A stretch of 64,000 bases of DNA from Rhytidiadelphus loreus. Lineage: Eukaryota; Streptophyta; Bryopsida; Hypnales; Hylocomiaceae. The notes under the pieces are model-generated. The model was not told the DNA's origin. It was given only the letters and a program-made list of their open reading frames with translations, and did not search any database. Below are positions 45,873 to 55,656 of this stretch, one piece after another. The stretch covers positions 20,782,863 to 20,846,862 of the forward strand of contig OX344761.1 of the NCBI GenBank assembly GCA_947034895.1, given 5' to 3'. The stretch's first letter is position 1, and each line of letters starts with the position of its first letter. The position numbers and the translations under genes were made by a program.

Positions 45873-46431
45873 AAGTGTTAATTATGAAGTCTGTCACATC
45901 CGCAAATGTTGACATTTCCAAGTTCTTCTCCCAGAGGAATTTGGAGACGATTCAAATAGGATTGCACTTGAAACGTGATGATTTTGTCCTCTTGATCGAA
46001 GAAGGTGCTCACGCTGACATCACGCTCACAACTCAGGATGATTAGTTGGAAGCACACCGAAGTGTGTTGGCTTGCGTGTCCCCAGTCTTCAATGCCATGT
46101 TGAATCACGACATGAAGGAGCAGCTCACCTCCACAGTGAACATCCACGACATGACCACTGATGAGTTGCAATTGTTTTTGCTATTGCTCTACGCAACCAC
46201 TGCACTTAAACTGGACAAATGTGCACAAGACATGCCAGAATTTTGGATTGCTGTTGAAATTCACTACGCAGAGTTGTGTAAGGCATTCAACAAGTACCAG
46301 GTGAAGCACGCAGGAGTCAGATCTGTCCTAGAATCTGCTTTGGTCAGTTCCTTGAATCTTGAGAATTGCTTGTACTACTACGACATTTTATTGCAACTGG
46401 ACTCAGATTCTGAACTCTGTGAACTCTTTAA

Positions 46432-47431
46432 CCCAAAAGTGACAAAGAGGACAGAAAGTGTCCTCATAGAGTTTCAAGTCAAGTTCAAAGTGCTTCATAG
46501 AGTTTCAAGTCAAGTTCAAAGTGCTGTAAATTTTGCATTCAAGGTCCAAATTCAATAAGACTTGTTGGTAAAGTTGCGCTCTCCCTTCTAGTTTGTATGG
46601 TAAAAATTTGAGATCAATCCAAGATGTATTGATTTTTTGGAAGCCAATCAAAGTTCACAACTTCAATTTGAGTTCTCCAAACTGCATTTTAGGGTTGCAA
46701 CTTCGGGGCCTTGTATCTCCTTCATCCAGTGCTCATTTTCAATAAAATTTGTTGGATTTTTTTCCCCTTGAAGTATAATTATTGTGGTAAAGTTTTCATG
46801 TCAATCCAAATTGTTTTGAATGTTTGGGAGCAATTCGAAGTTCAAAATCTTGCCATTTTTGGAGTGTAGTGAACTTTGGCAGCTTGTTTCTTCTTCATAC
46901 AAAGTCCATTTTCAATAATTCTTTTTGAGAAAGTTGCGCATACTAGTCTAGTTTTTGTGACTAAAATTTCATGTTAATCCAAGAATTAATGAGTGACTGA
47001 GAAGCATTCTAGTAGAAGGAGGTTCAGCTTTAGATGTGTTTTTTGCAATTTTTCTTGCTGATTTTTGACATTTCAAAGCCGTTTTGTAGACACAATGAGT
47101 CAATTGAATGAATTTATTTTTCACAAATGTGTTTGTATACTAGTTTTGAATCTTTTTATAGAGTAAAGTTTTTTCATTTGAGTAGGATTAGAAATCAAAC
47201 TTCACCTCCAAATGTGTTTTTGAGAAAATTTCAGCATCAATTTTCAACACTAAAACATTAATATCTTGCAATCTATGTGGCCAAATGACTTCAAATTTTG
47301 TACATGTCATCTACAACATGTAAACTACAAGATTGTACGGTTGAGATTTGTATAACTTGAAGACATTTAGATCCATAAAGCTTCAAAGCAATGATGTTTT
47401 TGAACCCCAGAAATTGAATGTCACTTTGGGG
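46432..47431 (+). mobile_element. TTAA element family F3, 1000 bp, in BTB copy 2
   Basis: It is flanked by TTAA at 46428-46431 and 47432-47435; block A has a single TTAA at the same point (5854-5857). The termini CCCAAAAGTGACA and TGTCACTTTGGGG are inverted repeats. The interior is non-coding, with a 31-bp direct duplication at about 46463-46524. An inverted homologue lies at 48871-49829. This is the cleanest proof of TTAA-specific insertion in the window. Confidence 0.9.
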
Positions 47432-48315
47432 TTAAGGTTACAGAAAATTACATCGTGGGCAATTACAATGAAGTTGTGAAATCCCGAAGCTTTTTTGTGG
47501 AGATGGAGCTCAAGCCTTGGCAAGTGTACCAGTTAATCAAATCAACAGAGCCTCCACGATATCATTGTGCCCTAGCACTTCAGTGCTCCTATGCGAGCAA
47601 AGCTAAGTTTCACAGGACTTGACTGGTGGAAATACTCATACTACATGGCTGAATTTGTGCTGCGATGAAAAATTGGGAAGGGTAAACATTTGCACATATC
47701 ATGCTGTTGTGTATCATGCAGAGGTATAATTAAATAGGTTCATAGCAGATTTTCCTCGCGTTTACTTACTGGCAATGAAAACATTCTCTCTGAAAAAAGA
47801 TAATTATGTTAAGCTTTGTATTTTGTAACAAACATGTATAAAACTCTCATGGAACGTATAATTTTTTTTTTCTGTTTCTTGAGATATTTGCATTTTGCAC
47901 TAGAATATTTGTTCTACAGATGTTTGTGTAAACTTAGTGTTTGTGAGCTCCCTGGTAGTAGAGCTGACCCTAAGCAATTCGATCTAAAGGCAAAAGCTGC
48001 CACTAATGATATTTTGAGGACCAGAATTTCAAACTCAAGTGTCCAAAACTCTAAAATCTTTAGGAAAAAAAAAGGAGGGATAGAATTGGGATTCAAGTAG
48101 CTGATTTGAGGTTTTAGTGCTTTTAATTAGCTAGCTGGGCAACTGAAAACTGCTCCTGGACAAATTTTCAGTTGGCAAAACTAAAATAGGTCAGTTCCAT
48201 GTCATAATCCTCTACCAAGGATGCCAGTTCCGTGAACTTCTAGCAATGTGACAAATATCACCAGTACATTCCCATCCATGTTAATGATTGTGAGGTCAGT
48301 GTGATTACATATTTG

Positions 48316-48469
48316 CACTACAAAAAAAACAAGGGTAAACATGACTTGTCCACAATGACTGCAAGCACAACAATGACTACAAAATGACTGTTTTGTAGTC
48401 ATTGTGGATAAGAAATGAGTTCTACACTCATTGTGAACAAATCATGTTTACCCTTGTTTTTTTGTAGTG
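48316..48469. mobile_element. CACTA-type foldback MITE, 154 bp, in block B
   Basis: Begins CACTACAAAAAAAACAAGGG and ends CCCTTGTTTTTTTGTAGTG, with arms of more than 28 bp and inner complementary ACAATGACTACAAAA / TTTTGTAGTCATTGT. The flanks TTG and TTA would be a 3-bp duplication with one change. The empty site in block A reads ATATTTTTGGAAGC (6801-6814). Confidence 0.85.
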
Positions 48470-48620
48470 TTAGGAAGCACCACATGAAGAGATAAATTTT
48501 GTGCCCCACTTGAAAGACTTGTAACTAAGCAAATTTTACATGTCCTGTTGTTCTAACTTACCCTACTTACTATAGCAATTTCGTTCCATGAAAAAATCAT
48601 GACTGTGAATGCCATGGAAA

Positions 48621-48866
48621 ACTGATTCTTCACATTGCTGTACAAAACCTCGATGGAGCCAGATCCACCTATTTGATTCAGGGACAGTAAGTTGAGTAGA
48701 TAGAGGTAAATCTGGAAGCAATGGTGCAAATCAATGGTCCCTGCATTCATTCCTGGAACACCGGCCTTTATTTGGAATTCAAGAGATTATTGTAGCCTCC
48801 AAATACTTGGTATGAAGGATATTGATATTGACTAACTTGTGATGGAGTACATATATGATAACGGCT
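48621..48866. other. Intergenic, no gene recognised
   Basis: Weak continuation of block B or unrelated sequence; no gene. Confidence 0.35.
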
Positions 48867-49833
48867 TTAACCCGTGAGAGTTGGTAGCATTTTTGGATTC
48901 AAAAACATTATTGCTTTTGAAGTGTTTTGAGGGTCTAAATGTCATTAAGGTATTCAAATCTCAACCATAGAATCTTGTAGTGCACATGTTGTAGATGACG
49001 TGAATCAAATTTGTAGTCATTTTGCTACATAGATTGCAAGATTATAATGTTCTAGTGTTGAAAAAGGATGCTGAAATTTTCCTAGCAAGACATTACTTAG
49101 AGGCGTTAGAGACATTAGAGTAGGTTTAGAAGTTTGATTCTTAAACCTACTCAAATGAAAAAACTTTGAACTATAAAGTGCTTCAAAACTAGCATATATA
49201 AACATTGGTAAAATGAAATATCATTCAAATGACTCACTATGTTTGCAAAATGGCTTTGAAATGTCAAAAAGTAGCAAAAAATGGCTAAAAAAACATCCAA
49301 GGCTAAAAATCTTTCTATTAAAATGCTTCTCAAGCATTCATAACTTCTTGGATTGATATAAAATTTTAACTACCCAAACTAGACTAAACTTTCCCAATAT
49401 GAAGAAGAAACAAGCGACCAAAGTTCATTGTAATCCAAAAATGTATGAATTTTGAAATTCAAATGGTTCACAAACATTCAAAACAACTTTGATTGATGTG
49501 AAAATTTTACCACAATAACAAAATTTTAAGGAAAATCTAATGCAACAAATTTTTTATTGAAAACAAACATTGGATGAAGGAGATACAAGCCCCTAAAATT
49601 GTAGCCATCAAAATGCAAATTGTTGAACTCAAATTGAACTTGTGAACTTCAAATGGCTCTTAAAAATCAATACATCTTGGATTGGTCTGAAAATTTTACC
49701 TCACAAATTAGAAAAGAGAGAGCAGATTTTCCATTAAGTTTTACTAAATTTGGACATTGGATGCAAAAGTTACAACACTTTGAATTGGACTATGTAAGAA
49801 CACTTTGGGTCACCTAGGGCGTTTAGGGATTAC
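48867..49833 (-). mobile_element. TTAA element family F3, inverted copy
   Basis: TTAA (48867-48870), then CCCGTGAGAG. The interior matches the reverse complement of 46432-47431 (TTCAAAAACATTATTGCTTT, CTAAATGTCATTAAGGT, TCTTGTAGTGCACATGTTGTAGATGAC, ATAGATTGCAAGAT). It ends CGTTTAGGG at ATTA (49830-49833), a worn TTAA, where an F2 fragment begins. Confidence 0.75.
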
Positions 49834-50065
49834 CCCCCTAAAGGACCAAGTGTCCATTCAATGTATGCAAAAATCTTGGGTTGGCTCCTACAAAGTCAAT
49901 TCTAATTGGATGCTTATGAGATTTTGACACAAGGTGTGAACATGTACTCTTTAGTGGGAATTTAAGTTTTTTTCAATTACTTGTCTAGATCAAAAGTTAT
50001 GTTGCCTTGACTCTAGAAGATTTGTCAATTTTGACACTTCAAAGTTCCTACCAATAGACAAGCTA
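49834..50065 (+). mobile_element. TTAA element family F2, 5' fragment
   Basis: It starts CCCCCCTAAAGGACC directly at the end of the F3 element. It follows F2 (GGGTTGGCTCCTACAAAGTCAATTCTAATTGGATG, GACACAAGGTGTGAACATGTAC) for about 230 bp before sequence next to the BTB relic takes over. Confidence 0.6.
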
Positions 50066-50086
50066 CATGGGAATCGTTTTAATCCA

Positions 50087-50312
50087 GTCCTTTTGAAGAT
50101 GCCGGAAGAAGGCTTTCTTGTGCACATCATACTCACAATAAGGGTCTATTCCATCAAAACTCACAACAATGTATAAGTGTATTGGCCAATGTCTCACGCA
50201 CAATGTTCTAATTCAACGTGAAAGAGAAGCTCATGTCCAATTTAGACATCCTTGACATGTCCATCAATGCTCTCCAATTGTTTTCACTTTTGATCTACAC
50301 CACCAATGAAAT
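50087..50312 (+). pseudogene. BTB/POZ domain relic, copy 4
   Basis: It aligns by nucleotide with the BTB core of the intact gene: AAGATGCCGGAAGAAGGC, GTGTATTGGCCAATGTCTC, CAATGTTCTAATTCAACGTGA, GACATCCTTGACATGTCCAT, CAATTGTTTTCACTTTTGATC. Stops and frameshifts are frequent. Only the central BTB segment remains; the C-terminal half is replaced by a minisatellite. Confidence 0.75.
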
Positions 50313-50344
50313 AGACTCTATTCAAGACTTCACCTTAGGTGTCA

Positions 50345-50565
50345 CTTCATGTAGAAGTTGACTCTTTGTCATGTAGAGTTAATTCTTTATTCATGTGGAG
50401 TTAACTCTTTGTTTATTGATGTAAAAATTAACTCTTTGTTGATGTGGAATTAACTCTTTGTTGATGTAGAGTTAAGTCTTTGTTCATGCAAAGTTAACTC
50501 TACATCAACAAAGAGTTAACTCTTTGTTCATGTAAAAAGTAACTTTTTGTTCTTGTCCACTAGAG
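50345..50565. repeat. Minisatellite, about 24-27 bp unit with GTTAAC core
   Basis: The unit GATGTAGAGTTAACTCTTTG / TTCAT repeats about eight times with indels. Because AGAGTTAACTCT is palindromic, units pair with one another and the array folds readily. It lies where the BTB relic loses similarity. Confidence 0.8.
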
Positions 50566-51930
50566 TTTGGAGTATTTAGGCTTTGAGGATCCTATGACTT
50601 GGCATTTTTTGCCAAATCAAGTTTTGTAGGTGTTTTGAGAGAAAGATAGTTTGTTGGAGTTTGCTTAGCTATTAGTTTGCTCTTTGTTGTTGGTATTTAC
50701 CTTTTAGTAAAGCTTTATTTTCTTTTACATTTGCACTCCTTCATTCTTCCTCACATTCTTCTTGTGAGGAGTGAGAGATAGCTTGCTCTCTTATTTGTGT
50801 TTAGATCCTCTATTTAATCATCTTGAGAGTGTTGTTTTTATATATTTTTGTTTATGATCATGTCAATTTATGTTGCTTGATCTATTCAATGTTTAACGAT
50901 CTTTATTCTTATGACATTGGTGCAAGGTAACGCAAACTTTTCAAAATCTAACACAAATTTTTTATTTTGGCACTTCTTTGCCAAATTAGATCCTTAGACA
51001 TTTATAGCAGTACCAAACTCTTGGCATAGTTGAGTCAAACCTTGTTGACCCTTTTAAGCAAGGCCCAAAATTTCTTTTCCTCTAACTTCAAATATGATAA
51101 TCTCATAATCTTCATGGTCAAATTATTTGAAAATTTCTCCACACATTCTTGTAGTTGTCTAATACAATTCCGTACTATCAAACTAAAAAAAAAAAAATCA
51201 ATTTCATCATTCTAAGTTAAAATCTCTATGTATTATTCCTAAACTCCTTGTTATTTTGAAAAGCATTGTGGCTTGACTTGATGACTTGACAAACTCCTAG
51301 TTTAGTGGTAGTAGTTGACATCTTTGGTCTTTCTTGCAATGCTAAGTACAAGCTTTCCCAATGAATGAAATTCATGATTGTGATTACTATGAAAACTTGA
51401 CACTTCAAATTGTTAGAAACAACATCATTCATTTGTAGGAGCCTCGAGACATTAAATCCGTTTGTTTGATGTACATACAATTCTGATACATAATTTAAAG
51501 AAATTTAGAAACTATTTATGTCCATTTACGGGCTTGCCCAATTCTAAGAGAATGGAGAGAGATTGTTCACTTGGCTCACACTCTGGGGAGAGATCAGCGG
51601 GGAGCGGTATGAAGGATTTTTTTAGACTTGTTGGTGCAATATGGATAAACTCAAGGACTAATTGATTGACTTGTTTTGAATTGTAACATGCTAGCTTCCA
51701 AGATTGTTCTGCAAAAATAGCTCAATATTAAGTGGAAGAGTGTTACGTGAGCTCGCAAGAAACAACGTGTTGGCTCTTTGAGGTAAAGATTTCACCATGT
51801 TCATTGATAGCAATATTAAACATCTAATTTTGAATGACAATCATAGCCTTCACTTGTATATGAATGCCTTGAATCTTCAATTGTACATGAATGCTTTGAA
51901 AATCAATGTTTATCATGTGATACCTAGTTT
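50566..51930. other. Intergenic upstream of the BTB gene
   Basis: No gene recognised. Any upstream exon of the BTB gene (an N-terminal MATH-like domain is expected in At1g21780-type proteins) should lie here, but I could not identify one. Confidence 0.35.
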
Positions 51931-51978
51931 GTGTTGGTATCATGGCATGATTATCAACAGTTTGTGTGTGAGCTATAC

Positions 51979-52707
51979 ATGGAGTCCGTTGAATCAACAA
52001 ATGTGGACACTTCGAAGTTCCTCTTACTAGATGCATCCAAGGCAACTTCATCAGATCCAAAGTGGAAGTGTTCTGATTTTGCACTAAAGATGTTGGAGGA
52101 AGGCGTTCATGCAGACATCACGTTGAGAGCTAAGGGAGGTTCCGTCAAAGCACACAAAAGTGTATTGGCTTGTGTGTCACCAGTCTTCAATGCCATGTTT
52201 CAGCACGACATGAAGGAGCAGCTTACATCCATTGTGGACGTCCCTGACATGACCATTGACGCATTGTCATTGTTTTTGCTTTTGCTTTATACCTCCAAAG
52301 AAGCGAGCAATGAAAGCATATACTCCCGTTGCCGCCAGATGCCCCATTTTAACATAGCCATTGATAAGCATTTTGGTGAAATCCATGAGGCAGTTCTGAA
52401 GTACCAGGTGGAAAACAGACTCGGATCTGTGTTAATATCGGCTCTAGCGAGGAACTTGACACCTGAAAATTGTTGGTTCTATTATGACAGTGCATTGATG
52501 GGACCCCAAAACCAATTCAATGTTAATGCATCTTCGGTTTGTAAGGATTACGTATTGGGCAAGTACCACGACGTCATCAAATCCAATAGTTTCGTACATG
52601 AGATGAAGTGCAATTCTGGTCGAATACACAGTGTGATCTTGTCAGCTGAATCCCAAGATGCACGTGAAGGGGCACTTAAGAAAATTCTCCTAGTTAAAAG
52701 ACTTTGA
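51979..52707 (+). CDS. BTB/POZ domain protein, intact copy (242 aa)
   Basis: The ATG at 51979 gives MESVESTNVDTSKF, matching the conserved start of the other copies; an in-frame ATG at 51931 would add 16 residues. The BTB core (about residues 43-105) has HADITL, VKAHKSVLACVSPVFNAMF, HDMKEQL and DMTIDALSLFLLLLYT. A helical BACK-like part follows (QMPHFNIAIDKHFGEIHEAV to the C-terminus at LLVKRL). BTB proteins of this class usually dimerise and hold substrates for CUL3 ubiquitin ligases in nucleus or cytosol; that is family knowledge. At1g21780-type proteins have an extra N-terminal domain, so upstream exons may be missing here. It is the only uninterrupted member of four copies in the window, about 1.7 kb after the relic and 3.4 kb after block B. 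Confidence 0.75.
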   Translation: MESVESTNVDTSKFLLLDASKATSSDPKWKCSDFALKMLEEGVHADITLRAKGGSVKAHKSVLACVSPVFNAMFQHDMKEQLTSIVDVPDMTIDALSLFLLLLYTSKEASNESIYSRCRQMPHFNIAIDKHFGEIHEAVLKYQVENRLGSVLISALARNLTPENCWFYYDSALMGPQNQFNVNASSVCKDYVLGKYHDVIKSNSFVHEMKCNSGRIHSVILSAESQDAREGALKKILLVKRL

Positions 52708-53296
52708 TGGTGATGGAGGTGAATGATGGACTAGTCACAAAGCATGTGCTAATTTGAAAAGAGGTGATTTGTACTACTAAGTATATTGCTGAAGAGATGA
52801 GGTGAACAATAGTTCAAACTTTGTAAAGAAAGTGGAAGTGAGAAGCTTTGGTTAGGATGTGGTTCAATTTCTTCAAGAGGTTACAGAATATGGCGTAATG
52901 AGGTCCATTAAAAAACTTAGACCGATCAAGCTCAATTTAACAGAGCTTATGAAATTTTGCCCTTTGTAGCAATTAGGGAGAAATTCTCAAAGTCATGGAC
53001 TACGATTTGGTGTGCTAAATTTTTGTAATAAATTGTCACTGCTAGCTAATATCATCTCATACCATTATTAGGGCGGACAATGAACACGTCTTGTACTCAC
53101 TCTAGTTCTTCCATGATTGTTAAAAGATGTTGAATTTTCACCTTAAAGCTTGATAGATGTGATGATTTTGAAGAGTAAGAATTATGTCTTGCAGAATTTA
53201 CATGAATCTTGTAAAAAAACTCAAGGCAAGATCTACAGATTAAGCATTCCAAAAATTGAGCTTCACATCATAACATTATAGAGCAGCTTCTTAATC
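52708..53296 (+). other. Downstream region of BTB gene
   Basis: Presumed 3' untranslated and intergenic DNA. No further gene seen before the MITE at 53297. Confidence 0.4.
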
Positions 53297-53512
53297 CACT
53301 ATAAGAAACCCGTGTTTTAGGTCATGTTTTGTAATTTTTTTAAACAGATTTTAGGTGACATCAAATGCAACAAACCCATGTTTTTATGTCAACAATACGT
53401 CCAACATAACATCAATGTTGACATAAAAACATGAACTTGTTGCAATGGATGTCACCTAAATCTGTTTTAAGAAATTTCAAAACGTGATCTAAAACATAGA
53501 TTTCTTATAGTG
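53297..53512. mobile_element. CACTA-type foldback MITE, 216 bp
   Basis: Starts CACTATAAGAAACCCGTGTT and ends AACATAGATTTCTTATAGTG, with target duplication ATC on both sides (53294-53296, 53513-53515). A second inner hairpin (AACAAACCCATGTTTTTATG...CATAAAAACATGAACTTGTT) makes it longer than the 21029 element. Confidence 0.85.
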
Positions 53513-53871
53513 ATCCCGAAGTGCATGCCCCTAATTGCGTGAACTGAACACTTTGAAATTCCCCAATAGTTTACTTACTAAACTCATTTCTATTGTTCAA
53601 AATTGTAGAGCATGATCTCTTCCCGTTTCGGTTGGTATACTTTGTCACCTTTCCTGATGCTTTCTAAATGATTCATATAAAGTAGGACCCATTTTTGACT
53701 AGAAACCCATATTCAACATGTAGGGTGTAGCTATTTCCAACTGAAGCTTGAAATATTTGTTTTTTCTCCTTTTCAAGGTTGAGATTAGTAAGGTAACATT
53801 CCATTTTTCAATTCAAATTGCAATGTGAAAGCCTCACCAACTTCAAGTAGTGGGGAATCCATAGTTTGAGA
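53513..53871. other. Intergenic, no gene recognised
   Basis: Nothing supported. Confidence 0.4.
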
Positions 53872-54710
53872 GGGTGATTGCAAGAAACGCTTGTACTATT
53901 TGTTGTATTTTTAATTTTTTTAATTTTTTGTACTATGAATCACCTTGAGTACTATTGGGGTCATGGAATATGAAATTTAGATGGTCAATTGGATTTTAGA
54001 TCTACTATTTTGACAACTTGTAATGTTAATCATTGGATGACAAGGATATATGGCAATACTTAATTTACTATTAAAAAAAATAGTTCACATTGACTAATTA
54101 GAGGCTCTATTCACCCCAACAATACTATAGTATTGAGTCTTTTTATGTACCCTAAAATACTATTTTGAGCCACATGCTTGGATTTATGCTAGAAAATGAG
54201 ACTTTCACATTTTTGTTTTTAAAAATTAGAAAATGCACTTAAATTTTTACTTTAAAAGTAGCCATTGTTGCCAACTAGGAGCAAGCAAGGAAGATCAAAG
54301 CTTGAACTAAAAAATCATTTTTAATTCAATATAAGTTCATCCTGAATATAGCACACTTTAAGCCAATGCAAAACATACTTGAAACATGTTTTTAGAAATC
54401 CCTCTTATGAGAAGGTGTATTTCTAATAGAAGAACTAGCCTACCAAAATTAACAAGGTAACTCTTCGAGAAAGGTACACAAAAGTACTAAAAACCACCCA
54501 AATCGTATGTGACATATATTTAAAATTCAATCTCACCTATTGAATTAATTTTGAAAAAATTGAAATAATTCAAGTACATTTTCTATTGCTATGGAAAACT
54601 TACTTCTGAATTTCATGTTCATTCAATCATTTTGCAATATTTATGGCACAAAACAACTTCCACAATGAAAGTGTGATGGAAAATAGGACAAGTGTTTCTT
54701 GGAATTGCCC
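53872..54710. mobile_element. Terminal-inverted-repeat element, TTGCAAGAAA family, copy 3
   Basis: Left GGGTGATTGCAAGAAACGCTTGT, right ACAAGTGTTTCTTGGAATTGCCC, with the same TAGTACT-rich interior as 36157-36903. No matching flank duplication. Confidence 0.7.
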
Positions 54711-55656
54711 TGTATAGATTGAAAATGGTTTATGAATTAAATCAAACAATGTTGGAGAAGAGTTTTCGAATCTTTCTCACCACAAGTCTCATTCTAATCT
54801 TGTTGTCCTATGATTCTTAGGAACTTCACCTTTCTAGGATGATTCTCAAATAGTTCACCTTCATAAGCAATGATTTTAATATATTACCACAATCAAGAAG
54901 GTAATCATAAAGATGTGGCCAATCAATTGTAGCACATACCACAAACCAATGCAATATTAATTTGGACGCTCTATTACCATACCTAATGATTAAGTTTGGC
55001 AAAAAATATTTCTACTAAAACCAATTCCAGAATTCATGAGATAATCTATTTATATTTACAATAAAAGGAAAAAAAAAAACTCTTTTTAGTTTCAAGCATA
55101 AATCTCCCAAATCGCATTTGCCAACTTTATTAAATCATGCAATATGGAATGTAGACCCTCAACACTTGATACAATAGTAGGTGCTTCTAAAATATGAATT
55201 TATCTTTCATCTATATCATTCTATTTTCCTATCAAAAATTGAAATGTTATCAAGTATTGGAGGATCTTCACACAAAAAAATTTGAATTCAATGACTTGCA
55301 TTCAATAGTAGAATTCAAGGTTAAATTTATTTTTTGCATGATTGCCAATCATGTTCAAACCCACAAGTTGTAAAAATCAAATTATATTTCAAGTTGGCAC
55401 TTTATCTTTTAGGCCTACAACAATGAGTATGCCGCTTATAATTGAAATCCTCTCCCACACCACTATCAAGACTCCATTCAACATAAACACTTGATGGATT
55501 TACAATTCCCTTAGTCTAAAACCATACATATGGTAATCAAGGGCCTAATCAATAAAAAATCTCAATTGTGCTCATGCCAAACAATAAAAAAAAAATTTGG
55601 TCATCTTTATCAAAATTGCCTGAAGAAAAATTATCCACAAGTAACTTGATATGAGC
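54711..55656. other. Intergenic, 3' of the lectin kinase
   Basis: AT-rich. It should include the 3' untranslated region of the kinase gene on the minus strand, but no clear polyadenylation signal was seen. Confidence 0.4.

Larger units (their letters stand above)
45486..47622 (+). pseudogene. BTB/POZ domain protein pseudogene, copy 2
   Basis: It starts with an acceptor-like CAG and a short exon-like stretch (VPLIDRYLSSVGSYIEFLEV), cut by the MITE at 45545-45872. The BTB part starts at 45884 (MKSVTSANVD). TAG at 46043-46045 stands where copy 1 has TCC. The frame then runs HRSVLACVSPVFNAML into the BACK-like part up to LCELF. There it is interrupted by a 1000-bp TTAA element (46432-47431), after which VTENYIVGNYNEVV continues to TGA at 47620-47622. 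Ignoring the two insertions, the reading frame has only the one stop up to that point, so this copy decayed mainly by insertion. The pre-BTB stretch resembles the end of the N-terminal domain of At1g21780-like proteins (inference). Confidence 0.85.
45385..48620 (+). repeat. Duplicated block B (paralogous to 5150-6980)
   Basis: Same order of sequence as block A, enlarged by insertions at 45545-45872, 46432-47431 and 48316-48469. Colinearity resumes exactly after each insertion. Confidence 0.85.

Noticed and set aside
50566..50935. Possible solo LTR (CT-rich text ending near TTGGTGCAAGG)
   Set aside because: No TG...CA boundaries with target duplication, no primer-binding site and no second copy in the window.
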